Source: Natrinema ejinorense (GTDB lineage Archaea > Halobacteriota > Halobacteria > Halobacteriales > Natrialbaceae). From it: 64,000 nucleotides of DNA. Location of the stretch: NCBI RefSeq assembly GCF_002494345.1, contig NZ_NXNI01000002.1:1-64000 (forward strand), given 5' to 3'. The notes beneath the pieces were generated by a model. That model saw only the letters and a list, made by a program, of their open reading frames with translations. It was not told the origin of the DNA and searched no databases. Position 1 is the first letter of the stretch; the number at the start of each line of letters is the position of its first letter. This document shows, piece by piece, positions 54,767 to 63,790 of this stretch. A program made the position numbers and the translations under genes.

Positions 54767-56521
54767 ATGCGAGTCAGAATTTCCGACGACGCGACCGACG
54801 CACAGGCACGGGCGATCGCCGAGGCGATGGCGTCGCAGTACCGGGACGACGTGACCGTCGTCACCGACGGCGGCGACGAACTCGGGAGCGCGTCCTACGA
54901 CGGTGGGTCCGACGCGGCGACAGGGACCGAACCGGACGCGGACCTCGGACCGACGGCCCGCGAGGAGGCGCTCCTCGAGGAGATCGACGAGATCCTCGAG
55001 GGCGGCCCGGAGAAGTACCGCGACCAGCTCCCCGAGCAGGGGAAGCTGTTCGTCCGCGATCGGCTCGACCTCTGGTTCGGCGACGACTTCCTCTTCGAGG
55101 ACGGGAAGTTCGCGGCGTTCGACGACTGGCATCCGAACGGCGCGAACGCCGACGGAGACACTGACGACCGGCTCCCGGCCGACGGCCTGCTTACGGGCGC
55201 CGCCGAGTTCGAGGGCCGAGACGTCCACTTCATGGCCAACGATTACACGGTCAAGCGCGGCAGCATGGCTGCGAAGGGCGTCGAGAAGTTCCTCCGGATG
55301 CAGCAACGCGCCCTGAAGACGGGGAAACCGGTGCTGTACCTGATGGACTCCTCGGGCGGCCGGATCGACCAACAGACCGGCTTCTTCGCGAACCGCGAAG
55401 GCATCGGGAAGTACTACTACAACCACTCGATGCTCTCCGGACGGGTACCCCAGATCTGCGTCCTCTATGGGCCCTGTATCGCCGGGGCGGCCTACACACC
55501 TGTCTTCGCGGACTTCACGGTCATGGTCCGGGACGTGAGCGCGATGGCCATCGCCAGTCCGCGCATGGTCGAGATGGTCACCGGCGAGCAGATCGACCTG
55601 CAGGAACTCGGCGGTCCGGACGTGCACGCCAAGTACTCCGGCAGCGCGGACCTCATCGCCGAGGACGAGGAGCACGCCCGAGAACTGGTCGCGCAACTCA
55701 TCGGCTACCTGCCCAACAACAGCGACGAGACGCCGCCGCGGACGGACGGTCAGGAGCCCGCGGGTTCCCCGTCGGAGATAGACGCGATCGTCCCGCAAGC
55801 GCCCAACAAGGGGTACGACATGTTTGACGTCATCGACCGGGTCGTCGACGCGGGGTCGACGCTCGAGTTGCGGCCGCAGTTCGGGAAGGAGATCATCACC
55901 GCCTTCGCCCGGATCGACGGCCGCCCGGTCGGGATCGTCGCCAACCAGCCCGCTCACCGCGCGGGGGCGATCTTCCCCGACGCCGCCGAGAAGGCGGCCC
56001 AGTTCGTCTGGACCTGTGACGCTTACGACGTCCCCTTGCTCTACCTCTGTGATACGCCCGGCTTCATGGCCGGCTCGCAGGTCGAGCAAGAGGGTATTCT
56101 CGAGCAGGGCAAGAAGCTGATCTACGCCACCTCCTCGGCGACGGTCCCCAAACAGTCGGTCGTCGTTCGGAAGGCCTACGGCGCGGGCATCTACGCGATG
56201 TCCGGCCCGGCCTACGATCCGGAGAGCGTCATCGGCCTCCCCTCCGGCGAGATCGCCATCATGGGGCCCGAAGCGGCGATCAACGCCGTCTACGCGCGCA
56301 AGCTCTCCGAGATCAACGATCCAGACGAACGCGAACGGATGGAACAGGAACTCCGCGAGGAGTACCGCGAGGACATCGACGTTCATCGAATGGCCAGCGA
56401 GGTCGTCATCGACGAGATCGTCCCGCCGAGCAGTCTGCGGGCGGAGCTCACCAACCGTTTCGCGTTCTACGAGAGCGTCGAGAAGGACCTGCCCGACAAG
56501 AAACACGGGACGATCCTCTGA
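54767..56521 (+). CDS. Acyl-CoA carboxylase, carboxyltransferase subunit with N-terminal extension
   Basis: 584 residues with the two crotonase-like halves of the carboxyltransferase: MDSSGGRIDQQTGFFANREG (about 188-207), GPCIAGAAYTPVFAD, then AHRAGAIFPDAAEKAAQFVW and TPGFMAGSQVEQ. The first 60 residues (MRVRISDDATDAQARAIAEA then an acidic linker) precede the family's usual start and resemble the small epsilon/PccX-like subunit of actinobacterial and haloarchaeal carboxylases, here fused; that resemblance is by eye only. Substrate class (propionyl versus methylcrotonyl) is undecided. Confidence 0.88.
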   Translation: MRVRISDDATDAQARAIAEAMASQYRDDVTVVTDGGDELGSASYDGGSDAATGTEPDADLGPTAREEALLEEIDEILEGGPEKYRDQLPEQGKLFVRDRLDLWFGDDFLFEDGKFAAFDDWHPNGANADGDTDDRLPADGLLTGAAEFEGRDVHFMANDYTVKRGSMAAKGVEKFLRMQQRALKTGKPVLYLMDSSGGRIDQQTGFFANREGIGKYYYNHSMLSGRVPQICVLYGPCIAGAAYTPVFADFTVMVRDVSAMAIASPRMVEMVTGEQIDLQELGGPDVHAKYSGSADLIAEDEEHARELVAQLIGYLPNNSDETPPRTDGQEPAGSPSEIDAIVPQAPNKGYDMFDVIDRVVDAGSTLELRPQFGKEIITAFARIDGRPVGIVANQPAHRAGAIFPDAAEKAAQFVWTCDAYDVPLLYLCDTPGFMAGSQVEQEGILEQGKKLIYATSSATVPKQSVVVRKAYGAGIYAMSGPAYDPESVIGLPSGEIAIMGPEAAINAVYARKLSEINDPDERERMEQELREEYREDIDVHRMASEVVIDEIVPPSSLRAELTNRFAFYESVEKDLPDKKHGTIL

Positions 56522-56551
56522 TCGCCCGCGACAATTACCTACATTCCACAG

Positions 56552-57016
56552 ATGACCGGCCGCTACTACGAGGAGTTCGAGGTCGGCGAGACCATCGAAC
56601 ACGAGAAGCGACGGACGATCAGCGAGCGCGACAACCAACAGTTCTGTGATATGACGATGAACCAGCAGCCGTTGCACCTCGACGCCGCGTTCGCCGGCGA
56701 CACGGAGTTCGGCGAGCGACTCGTCAATGGCCTCTATACGATGAGCCTGGCCGTCGGGATCGCGATCCCCGACACCACCGACGGAACCATCGTCGCGAAC
56801 CTCTCCTACGACAACGTCGAGCATCCGAATCCCGTCTATCACGGGGACACGATCCGGGTCCAGTCGACGGTCACCGACAAGCGCGAGACCAGCGACGGCG
56901 AGCGCGGGGTCGTCACCATGCACGTCGAAGTGTTCAAAGTGAACCATCCCGAGGAACCGCTGGTCTGTGAGTTCGACCGGACGGCGCTCTCGCTGAAACG
57001 CGAGCACGACGACTGA
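56552..57016 (+). CDS. MaoC-like hydratase (hot-dog fold)
   Basis: 154 residues. The N-terminus GRYYEEFEVGETIEHEKRRT and the R-hydratase motif region DMTMNQQPLHLDAAFA (with the Asp/His pair) are typical, followed by GLYTMSLAVGI. It adds water to an enoyl-CoA. It is the last gene of the carboxylase operon (30 nt gap). By context it could hydrate methylglutaconyl-CoA or mesaconyl-CoA. MaoC enzymes vary widely, so only the class is firm. Confidence 0.85.
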   Translation: MTGRYYEEFEVGETIEHEKRRTISERDNQQFCDMTMNQQPLHLDAAFAGDTEFGERLVNGLYTMSLAVGIAIPDTTDGTIVANLSYDNVEHPNPVYHGDTIRVQSTVTDKRETSDGERGVVTMHVEVFKVNHPEEPLVCEFDRTALSLKREHDD

Positions 57017-57019
57017 CAT

Positions 57020-57041
57020 CCCCACGGCGTGAACGCCGGGG
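57020..57041. terminator. Hairpin between convergent genes
   Basis: CCCC-A-CGGCG-TGAA-CGCCG-GGGG forms a near-perfect stem with a 4-base loop and one bulge, between the maoC stop and the methyltransferase stop. It may terminate both. The sequence also resembles REP-like ends of IS200/IS605 elements. Confidence 0.5.
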
Positions 57042-57046
57042 CGACA

Positions 57047-57769
57047 TCATTCGGCGACGCCGACGATCCATCGCCACCGCTGTTCGACGGTCCCCTCGAG
57101 ATCCGCAAGCAACTCCTCCGCCTTCGCGACGCGCTCCTCGGCGGCGAGGTTCGGGTAGAGGCGCGCCGCCATCGCCGGGATGGCGTGGAAGCGCCGGACG
57201 TCCGCAGCCGTCGTCGCGAAGCGCCAGGTGCCCGCGGTGACGGTGAACGCGTCGTCGAGCGCCGCCTCGACCTCGTCGGCCCCCACCGGCGACCGCGACT
57301 CCCGCTCGAGGGTGGCGAAGACGTCCTCCCCGTCGGCATCGACCCAGCCGAGCGGCGCGACGGCACCGACGACCCCCTCTGGCCGAAGGACGCGGGCGGC
57401 CTCCCGCGCCGCGACCGCTGGATCGGGAACGAGAAAGAGCGACGCGGTAAACGCGACCCCGTCGAACGTGTCGTCGACGAACGGCAAGTGGTCGAAATCC
57501 GCCGCCACGCGCGGCGCGGACTCGAGTTCGCGCAACATCTCGCGACTGATGTCCAGCGCGACCGTCCGCTGGGTCCGGTCGGCGAAGACGCGCGTGCTCA
57601 CGCCCGTGCCGGCCCCGGCGTCGAGGACGGCCGCGAAGGGGCCGTCCGCTCGAGCCGCCATCTCGGCGGCCAGCAGCCGCGCGAGCGCCGTGAATCGGCC
57701 GGTTTGGCGCTCGTAGGCGTCGTAGGCGGAGACGCTGTCGTCGAAGTTGGTCCGGACGACGGCCTTCAT
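57047..57769 (-). CDS. Class I SAM-dependent methyltransferase
   Basis: 240 residues from the internal Met ([20 protein letters not shown]); the open frame extends 18 codons up to 57823 but that part looks non-native. The SAM-binding motif is [12 protein letters not shown] (48-59), then [16 protein letters not shown] and the post-I region [20 protein letters not shown], as in UbiE/COQ5-type enzymes. The methyl acceptor is unknown. It converges with the carboxylase operon and shares the hairpin at 57020. Confidence 0.82.
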   Translation of the reverse strand: MKAVVRTNFDDSVSAYDAYERQTGRFTALARLLAAEMAARADGPFAAVLDAGAGTGVSTRVFADRTQRTVALDISREMLRELESAPRVAADFDHLPFVDDTFDGVAFTASLFLVPDPAVAAREAARVLRPEGVVGAVAPLGWVDADGEDVFATLERESRSPVGADEVEAALDDAFTVTAGTWRFATTAADVRRFHAIPAMAARLYPNLAAEERVAKAEELLADLEGTVEQRWRWIVGVAE

Positions 57770-58119
57770 ACGCCCCGAAACGACCGGTGGCGAAATAGGC
57801 GTTCCCATCGAACAGTCGGGCACGTTCGTCCGTCTCGCACTCGAGCCGACGGACGATCATGGCGCAGCCGACGAGCGCACACATCGGGCACGAGGCTTCG
57901 CTTCCGCTCGAGCCCGGCCCTGCAGTGCCGGCCGTTACAGCGGTAACGAGGCGAAAGCCCACCCCTTCAGGGGGGATGAAGCCGACAACTGGGAACCAAA
58001 CCACGGGCGACGACCGGCCAGATATTCCCACGTTTTAAGACGTTCCAGAGACATATTTTACACTTGTAATCGTGGTCACGACGACCGTCACCACGACGTT
58101 CCACAACCCATCCCGAGAA

Positions 58120-58614
58120 CGGCGAGTCGATGCTGGTGGCCGGTCGTGAGGCGAAATACGTCCGGCGCAAATATCGTTCCCTGCGCGATTCGCTCCAAGA
58201 AGCGGGTTGCGCTTCGCGCACGCAACCGCGTGGGTAACAAAGAAAAGCGCCGGATTCGGGACCTCAACCACAAGGCCTCCCGTCGCCTCATCGACTGGGC
58301 ACAACAGTTCGAGAATCCCGTGCTGAAAATCGAAGACTTGGAAGGTATCAGAGAGGGGGAGTGACTGGCGTGGCGTCCACTCGTGGCACTTCCACCAGTT
58401 GCAGGAGTTCATCGTCTACAAAGCCGAGCAATCCGGGATTCGCGTCGAAGAAGTTGACCCGTTCGAGACGAGCCAACGCTGTTCGGCCTGTGGTGCGAAG
58501 GGCACACGAGACGGCGACCACTTTTCGTGTCCCGAGTGCGACCGTGGCCGTCACGCCGACCTGAACGCCGCCGAGAACATTCGTCAACGGGAGGGTGAAC
58601 CATGCACGGCCTAA
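58120..58614 (+). pseudogene. TnpB (OrfB) RNA-guided nuclease remnant
   Basis: Only the C-terminal half survives, in three frames. [16 protein letters not shown], then [20 protein letters not shown] and [10 protein letters not shown] (catalytic Glu region), then after an extra G at about 58355-58359 [40 protein letters not shown] (zinc finger) and DLNAAENI (last catalytic Asp). The N-terminal lobe and first RuvC Asp are gone, so it is inactive. Confidence 0.75.
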
Positions 58615-58798
58615 CAGTTCGGCTGAGGCGAACCGTGCAGCCTCGTGGACTGAACACTCCACCGGCTGCTTCGCAGACGCCCGGCGTGACCGGGGAGGAA
58701 GGCCGCTTTGACCCGGCTGTACGTGCTGGAAAGCACGCTCGGGGTCGTAACCGAGCGGCGACCGCTGACGCGGGACGCGAAAGCGTACCTCACCGTCA

Positions 58799-58889
58799 TC
58801 AGAACGCGCAGCGTTCTGATCGACACGTAAGACGCGGAGCGTCTTGCGAATGCCGAGGAAACGCGCAACCTGAATATCCCCTTCGGGGA
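58799..58889 (+). other. Three consecutive hairpins in the TnpB element tail
   Basis: Perfect stems TCAGAACGC/GCGTTCTGA (loop GCA), AAGACGC/GCGTCTT (loop GGA) and TCCCC/GGGGA (loop TTC). In active elements this right-end region is part of the omega-RNA (reRNA) scaffold used as TnpB guide. Stems are intact though the nuclease gene is dead. Confidence 0.45.
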
Positions 58890-58917
58890 ATCCCACGCCT
58901 TTAGGGGTGGGAGGAGG

Positions 58918-59745
58918 TCAATCCGCCTGTCGGGCGCGTTCTACGATGCGTTCGGCCTGTGCGATGAGCGGAGCGTCGATCATCTCGCCGTCGACCTCGA
59001 ACACGCCCGCGTCCGTCCGATCGCGGGCGTCCAGCACGCGTTCGGCCCACTCGATGTCCTCGACGTCGGGCGTGAACGCGTCGTTGATGACCGGGACCTG
59101 ATCGGGATGGATCGCCATCTTCCCGTCGTAGCCGAGCCCTGCGGCGACCGTCGTTTCCTCGCGGAGGCCGTCCATGTCCGTGTAGTCGGTGTAGACGATG
59201 TCGATCGCGTCGACGCCGGCGGCGCTTGCCGCGATCACGGTCCGCTCGCGGGCGTACAACACCTCCGTCCCCTCGCTCGTGCGGGTCGCGCCGATGTCTG
59301 CCGCGAGGTCCTCGGCCCCGAACAGGAGCGCGTCGGTCGCGTCCGTCGCCGCGATTTCGTCGGCCCGGAGGACGCCCGCCGCGGACTCGATGAGGGACAG
59401 CACGGGGAGTTCGGCGTTCCGTTCCGCGAGCAGTCGGTCAACCGTTCGGACGTCCTCGGCCGCCTCCGTCTTCGGGAGCATCACGCTGTCCGGGCGAGGC
59501 CCCCCAAGGACCGTCTCGATGTCGGTCGCGGCCGAGATACCGATCGGGTTCACGCGAACGCAGACTTCGCACTCGGACTCAAGGTCGTCGAGCACCTCGC
59601 GGACGGCCTCGCGTGCGTCTTGCTTGTCGGCCGGGGCGACCGCGTCCTCGAGGTCGAAGACGACGACATCGGCGTCGCTCTCTGCCGCTTTCCGCATCAG
59701 TTCGGGTTTGTCGCCAGGGGCGAACAGAACGCTTCGACGAACCAT
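58918..59745 (-). CDS. CitE-family (HpcH/HpaI) CoA-ester lyase
   Basis: 275 residues of the TIM-barrel citrate-lyase-beta type: RSVLFAPGDKPELMRKAAES N-terminus, DVVVFDLEDAV with the Mg-binding Glu, CVRVNPIG, LPVLSLIESAAGV and GKMAIHPDQVPVIN. Haloarchaeal members cleave malyl-CoA or beta-methylmalyl-CoA; related proteins act on citramalyl-CoA or HMG-CoA. It lies near a carboxylase-MaoC operon, though on the other strand and separated by a methyltransferase and an IS relic. The IS element ends exactly at its stop codon and does not disrupt it. Confidence 0.85.
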   Translation of the reverse strand: MVRRSVLFAPGDKPELMRKAAESDADVVVFDLEDAVAPADKQDAREAVREVLDDLESECEVCVRVNPIGISAATDIETVLGGPRPDSVMLPKTEAAEDVRTVDRLLAERNAELPVLSLIESAAGVLRADEIAATDATDALLFGAEDLAADIGATRTSEGTEVLYARERTVIAASAAGVDAIDIVYTDYTDMDGLREETTVAAGLGYDGKMAIHPDQVPVINDAFTPDVEDIEWAERVLDARDRTDAGVFEVDGEMIDAPLIAQAERIVERARQAD

Positions 59746-59827
59746 ATCAGTAGCTAGTACGCATTTCGATTAAGTCGTACTGGTCTCCATGATACGTCCG
59801 CTTCAACGGAGCAGCCAGTACGGACAA

Positions 59828-60434
59828 CTACGCCTGATCTAGTTCGGTCGCATCGCTCGAAACGTCACGTTCGGGCGCGGTCGTTTCGCGGGCGGCAAGT
59901 TCACTGGTGGCTGGTCGGACAATCTCGACGGTCGGCGGTTTTTGCCCGTCATCCGTCACCGTCGCCTCCCAGCGTGAAGCAGTGTTCCCGTCGTCGCTGG
60001 TAACGGCCGCGTCCACGAGAGACGTGCCTGCAGTCGTCGAACGTGTGCGCGAAGAACTCGCTACAGACGGAGGTCACGGCCGACAGCGGCGAAATACGTT
60101 GCAGACCGCGGCCCGACTGGTGTCGTGACGTACTCGCCGTCACCATCCCAGTGCGTGGAGCCCTGTTGATCCAACATCTCGGCATCAATCTCGAAGAGAA
60201 CCGTCTCCCTGGTTGAACCGTTCGCTCTTGATTCCGGTCAGGATAAACGCACTGGGGGTCACACGGGTCCACACCGGCGATGTCAACCATCGTCTCGACT
60301 CCACCGCTCTCGGTTTCGAGCCGGACCGGGAACGTCTCATCGACGCGTACCGGATACGTCCGAAATTGCAGAAACTCAACGGTCCGCGTCTCGCCGACCC
60401 CGACTGGAACCGTTCGCCCACCAAGTACGTACAT
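59828..60434 (-). pseudogene. Decayed gene for an unidentified protein
   Basis: Minus-strand pieces in shifted frames look native: GGRTVPVGVGETRTVEFLQF and TYPVRVDETFPVRLETESGG (from 60434), then STRETVLFEIDAEMLDQQGS and THWDGDGEYVTT in another frame near 60190-60120, then NTASRWEATVTDDGQKPPTV to the stop at 59828. At least two frameshifts separate them. The beta-rich composition suggests a secreted or binding protein, but no family is recognised. Confidence 0.45.
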
Positions 60435-60604
60435 CCGTCCGATTTCACAACAGGGCAGGGTTCACGTCAACGAAGTGCCGGCTGAGGGACGCTCATGCCC
60501 CTTTTCCAGTTTCCGTTATGTGTCAAGTATTATAGTGTCACCGGCCGAACCCTTGCAAACCGTTCTGAAAAGCAGCGGTGCTGCCAATGGTTACGTAGAG
60601 GCAG

Positions 60605-61612
60605 TTAATCACCTGGCTGTAAAGAGTGCTGTGAGTCGGTTTCTGTCTTGTACACGTTCCCTCGGATGCGGACTTCATCGCGTTCAAGCAACCGCTCACG
60701 TTCGGCTTCGTTCCAAGTAGACTGGGTCAGCTGCCAGAGCGGTCGGATATTGCAAAGCACGAATCCGACGACGATGAGCGCGAACCCAGCGACGGTCGCC
60801 GTAGTGATTTGCTCCCCGAGCAGGACTGCACCGAAGATCGTCGCGACGACGGGTGTTGCGTAGTTGATGAGGCTAATATTCGTTGCACCCGTTCTGTTCA
60901 ACAACCTGAAATAAAGGAGGAAACCGCCTGCTGTCGCGAAAATCCCGAGGTATGTGAGCGCGGCGACCGCGGACGGAGTCCACGTCACGTCTCGGAGCGT
61001 CGCTCCCGAATAGGCGTACGCTGTCGCGTGTAGGAACACCGCACCGGTAACCATCGACCACGCGTGGAGTGCCATCGTTGGGAGACCCGCTTCCCAGCGT
61101 TCTGTCAGAACGGACCCGAGCGCAAAGACGACTGCGGACGCCAAGAGAAGCCCAATTCCGAGGAGTTGTCCATCGAAGGACCCACCGGCAACTGCGATAG
61201 CGATGACGCCAGCGAGTCCAGCACAGAGCCCAATGACATCCGTACTGTAGATTCGTTCCGTTGAGAGGACACGGATGGCGATGACCGGTGTGATAATCGG
61301 TGTGAAACTGAGGACGATCGCAGCGACACCACTTGTGACATAGCTCTGGCCGATGAAAGAGAACGCAAAGTGCGCTCCAATGACGAGAATGCCGTTCGAG
61401 AGGATGAGAGCGAGGTCTGCCTTCGTCCGGGGACGCCACCGGAGCCGGCTGAGCAGCACCGCTCCGATAAAAATGACCGCGGCAATATCTAGCCGGGCCG
61501 CTGCGAAGAGGAGCGGTGGCAGAGTTTCTAGCCCGATCTCGATCGCTGTGAAGGCTGTTCCCCAGACGAGCGCAAGCGCGCCAAACAACAGCACGTCTTC
61601 TACCTTTGTCAT
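60605..61612 (-). CDS. DMT-superfamily (EamA) transporter
   Basis: 335 residues, about ten TM helices in two EamA repeats (LFGALALVWGTAFTAIEIGL at the start; LLLASAVVFALGSVLTERWE begins the second). Such proteins export amino acids or other small metabolites. The C-terminal 45 residues are a charged cytosolic tail. A TATA-like CATAGTATGC about 20 nt upstream overlaps the inverted repeat at 61626-61646. It stands alone in a decayed region. Confidence 0.88.
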   Translation of the reverse strand: MTKVEDVLLFGALALVWGTAFTAIEIGLETLPPLLFAAARLDIAAVIFIGAVLLSRLRWRPRTKADLALILSNGILVIGAHFAFSFIGQSYVTSGVAAIVLSFTPIITPVIAIRVLSTERIYSTDVIGLCAGLAGVIAIAVAGGSFDGQLLGIGLLLASAVVFALGSVLTERWEAGLPTMALHAWSMVTGAVFLHATAYAYSGATLRDVTWTPSAVAALTYLGIFATAGGFLLYFRLLNRTGATNISLINYATPVVATIFGAVLLGEQITTATVAGFALIVVGFVLCNIRPLWQLTQSTWNEAERERLLERDEVRIRGNVYKTETDSQHSLQPGD

Positions 61613-61625
61613 GTTATCATTGCAT

Positions 61626-61646
61626 ACTATGTGACTGCTTCATAGT
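61626..61646. promoter_or_regulatory. Inverted repeat ACTATG-N9-CATAGT over the DMT promoter
   Basis: Perfect 6-bp arms 14-34 nt upstream of the transporter start, overlapping its TATA region; probably a repressor site. The core TGACTGCTTCATAGTC resembles the inverted repeat near the ABC permease (13126-13149). Confidence 0.45.
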
Positions 61647-62895
61647 CGATGTAGCGTCTATGAGTGGCTGAACTAAACGATTTGCGGGGACTATGATAAC
61701 ACAGTTCAACGGCAACGTAGCAATGTTAATAATTCACAAGACATGTCTCTCTGGCACGAACGAGTGGGGGATGGTTTCTCCCAACAGACGGCTCGATCTA
61801 GTGGGCAAAAGTACGTGAAGAACACCAGAATTGTTTTCGTCTCCGGGGGAATACGCTGGCCGACTCTGTGCGGACAGTTGTGAGGTCCAGACCACCTGCA
61901 GGCGGACGCTCGAGACGCTGCCGCCGCGAACCTTTTCGTCTCTAACGAGGCGGAACCGGCCGGCGATGACTCCACACTGCTCTACGATCTCGACGAGACG
62001 CCGTCGCCCCATCCGGCCGACCACTGGCCCCTCGCTCCCCGCCGCGGTACAAGTTGCCGCAGTAACGGGAAAACAACTTCTCGCAGCAGCTTGCAACCGA
62101 ACGAGGCGGAGGTGACGAGCGACGTCGAACACCACCAGCCGGCCCCAACGAGCCTCTATGACCAGCGTGGGAACGGCATCGGCGACGAGGTGTGGTCAGT
62201 CTCACCGATGGGCCTCGCCGAAACGACTGGCGAGAGGGATTCGGATAGCCAGCGTCCAGTGGTCCCGACGACGAAGCATCTCGACCGTCAGAACTGCGGG
62301 AAAGTAACCGACCATCAGTTCAAGACCTGCGAATCGATGACAAAAATGCCCGGCATAGTCGGAGCGACGACATCTGCCGGACACCACGGTAGGTATGCCA
62401 ACAGGCGCTGATTGGATCGATCGGGGTGTCACGCACGGCGGGGGTGCGCGACAACAAAGATGTCCGGTCCGACTAGTATCAATTCCTGCCCGATTCCCAG
62501 TCGCTCGAAATCGTCCAGTCCGTTCAACCAAGGGACCTCACATGCCACTGCCAATACGAAGGACACTGTTCCAATCCCCGACCGACGAACCGGGATGAAA
62601 GAAGGAAGGCTGGTGAATGACTGAGCCGCCACGACGGACGAGACGTGGAGGCGTTCCGCTGCATTCTGTGGCATTGTTCGTTGGGTTCGTTCTCAGATGG
62701 CCACTACATTCATGCGATACGGTACCTCTTACTCAGACGGCGGGGAAAGGTTCAGTCGTTCCACTAACCCGACCTGTCCACCACGACAGGCCAATCCTGC
62801 CTTCGAGATCGTCCCAACAGGGGGTCAATAGCCCTATTGTCACACGATCTCGGGACCACCCAGATCGGATTCCCACTATCAGGTTGGGAAGCTTC

Positions 62896-62918
62896 AACGC
62901 TGGCCTTTGGCTGGCGTT
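62896..62918. repeat. REP-like stem-loop, copy 1
   Basis: AACGCTGGCC-TTT-GGCTGGCGTT folds with G-U wobbles. The same unit occurs at 63326-63348, in both cases preceded by GGGAAG and followed by a short T-run. Confidence 0.5.
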
Positions 62919-63325
62919 TTCTCTCGAGGATGCTTCACTGCGAGAAGCCTGACGATCTCGGGAACCTTGTTGATTGCAACAGCGGCCTCGCGAGACCGCC
63001 GACGGACCTTTTGATGCCCTCAAAACGGTAAGTGGGGTGGAATAGTCTCCGGATAGGGGGGGGAAGGGAGCCGGAGACATGCTATTGTTTTTGGACATCA
63101 CCATTAATACTTTCGTATAGTTTCAGACGGCCAACAAATTGATGGTGTATCAATCCCAAGCCGGAGATGGCGAGGAAACTGACTCAGTCGTTGCCTCTGA
63201 TCGAACCTGTCCGTCCGAGACAGACGGTCCTCGCCATCCCGAGATCGCTACGGCACCGCCTGATCCAAACGGTGTCTTTGATCTCGGCCCTCCCTACGAT
63301 TGACACATTGTGGGAAGGGGGCTCC

Positions 63326-63348
63326 AACGCTGGCCTCTGGCCGGCGCT
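63326..63348. repeat. REP-like stem-loop, copy 2
   Basis: AACGCTGGCC-TCT-GGCCGGCGCT, differing from copy 1 at a few positions that keep most pairing. It is in the same orientation, 430 bp away. Confidence 0.5.
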
Positions 63349-63790
63349 TTTCGTTGCGCCTAATCGTATAGGGTACAATTGTCGGAGTACAGTGACTGAC
63401 GGTCTCCTACTACCGGTCCCGTTCCGTGTTCTCCATGATCTACAGCCCTTCGACCTCGGTAAGGCTGCTCTCACTGACCTCCTCAATGCACAGATCTTCG
63501 ACGTATTCCATCAGCCGATCGAGGCCGCCCTATCGAGATTTTCGCGAACGGCAGTTGAAGCGAGTGTATCCACGGTGTTTCACGCAGTGGCCGCGTCTCG
63601 CTCCGAAATTCATCGATACGTAGCCTCACTGTGCTGAGCGAGTGACGGTCAGAACCTGTGAGCGGCGAAGGATTTTCAGCAGGGCAGCCCGACAGAATAG
63701 ACCCAAGCTTCGGTAGGGCCAATTGGGCAGCTGTCCTGGGTTGCTCGACTGTTTCGACACCCCCAATACAACCGGTAAAAACAACGACAT

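Larger units (their letters stand above)
57945..58917 (+). mobile_element. Decayed IS200/IS605-type (IS1341-like) element
   Basis: The left side has the hairpin CCCC-TTCA-GGGG (57962-57973) within GCGAAAGCCCACCCC. The right side ends with TCCCACGCC-TTTA-GGGGTGGGA (58891-58912) and GGAGGTCA, both as in haloarchaeal TnpB-only elements. It carries a broken tnpB and a 3' non-coding tail with hairpins at 58799-58819, 58829-58845 and 58877-58889. No TnpA gene is present. The element abuts the stop of the CitE-type gene. Confidence 0.7.
61648..63790. other. 2.1-kb region of decayed sequence without an intact gene
   Basis: No frame on either strand gives a recognisable protein. Native-looking scraps occur, such as LELMVGYFPAVLTVEMLRRR on the minus strand near 62325-62265. 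It also holds two copies of a stem-loop (62896-62918 and 63326-63348). The region looks like old remnants of deleted or invaded genes. Confidence 0.5.

Noticed and set aside
54131-57025. 964-codon minus-strand open frame over the carboxyltransferase and MaoC genes
   Set aside because: Shadow of high-GC coding sequence; no domain, and the plus-strand genes are unambiguous.
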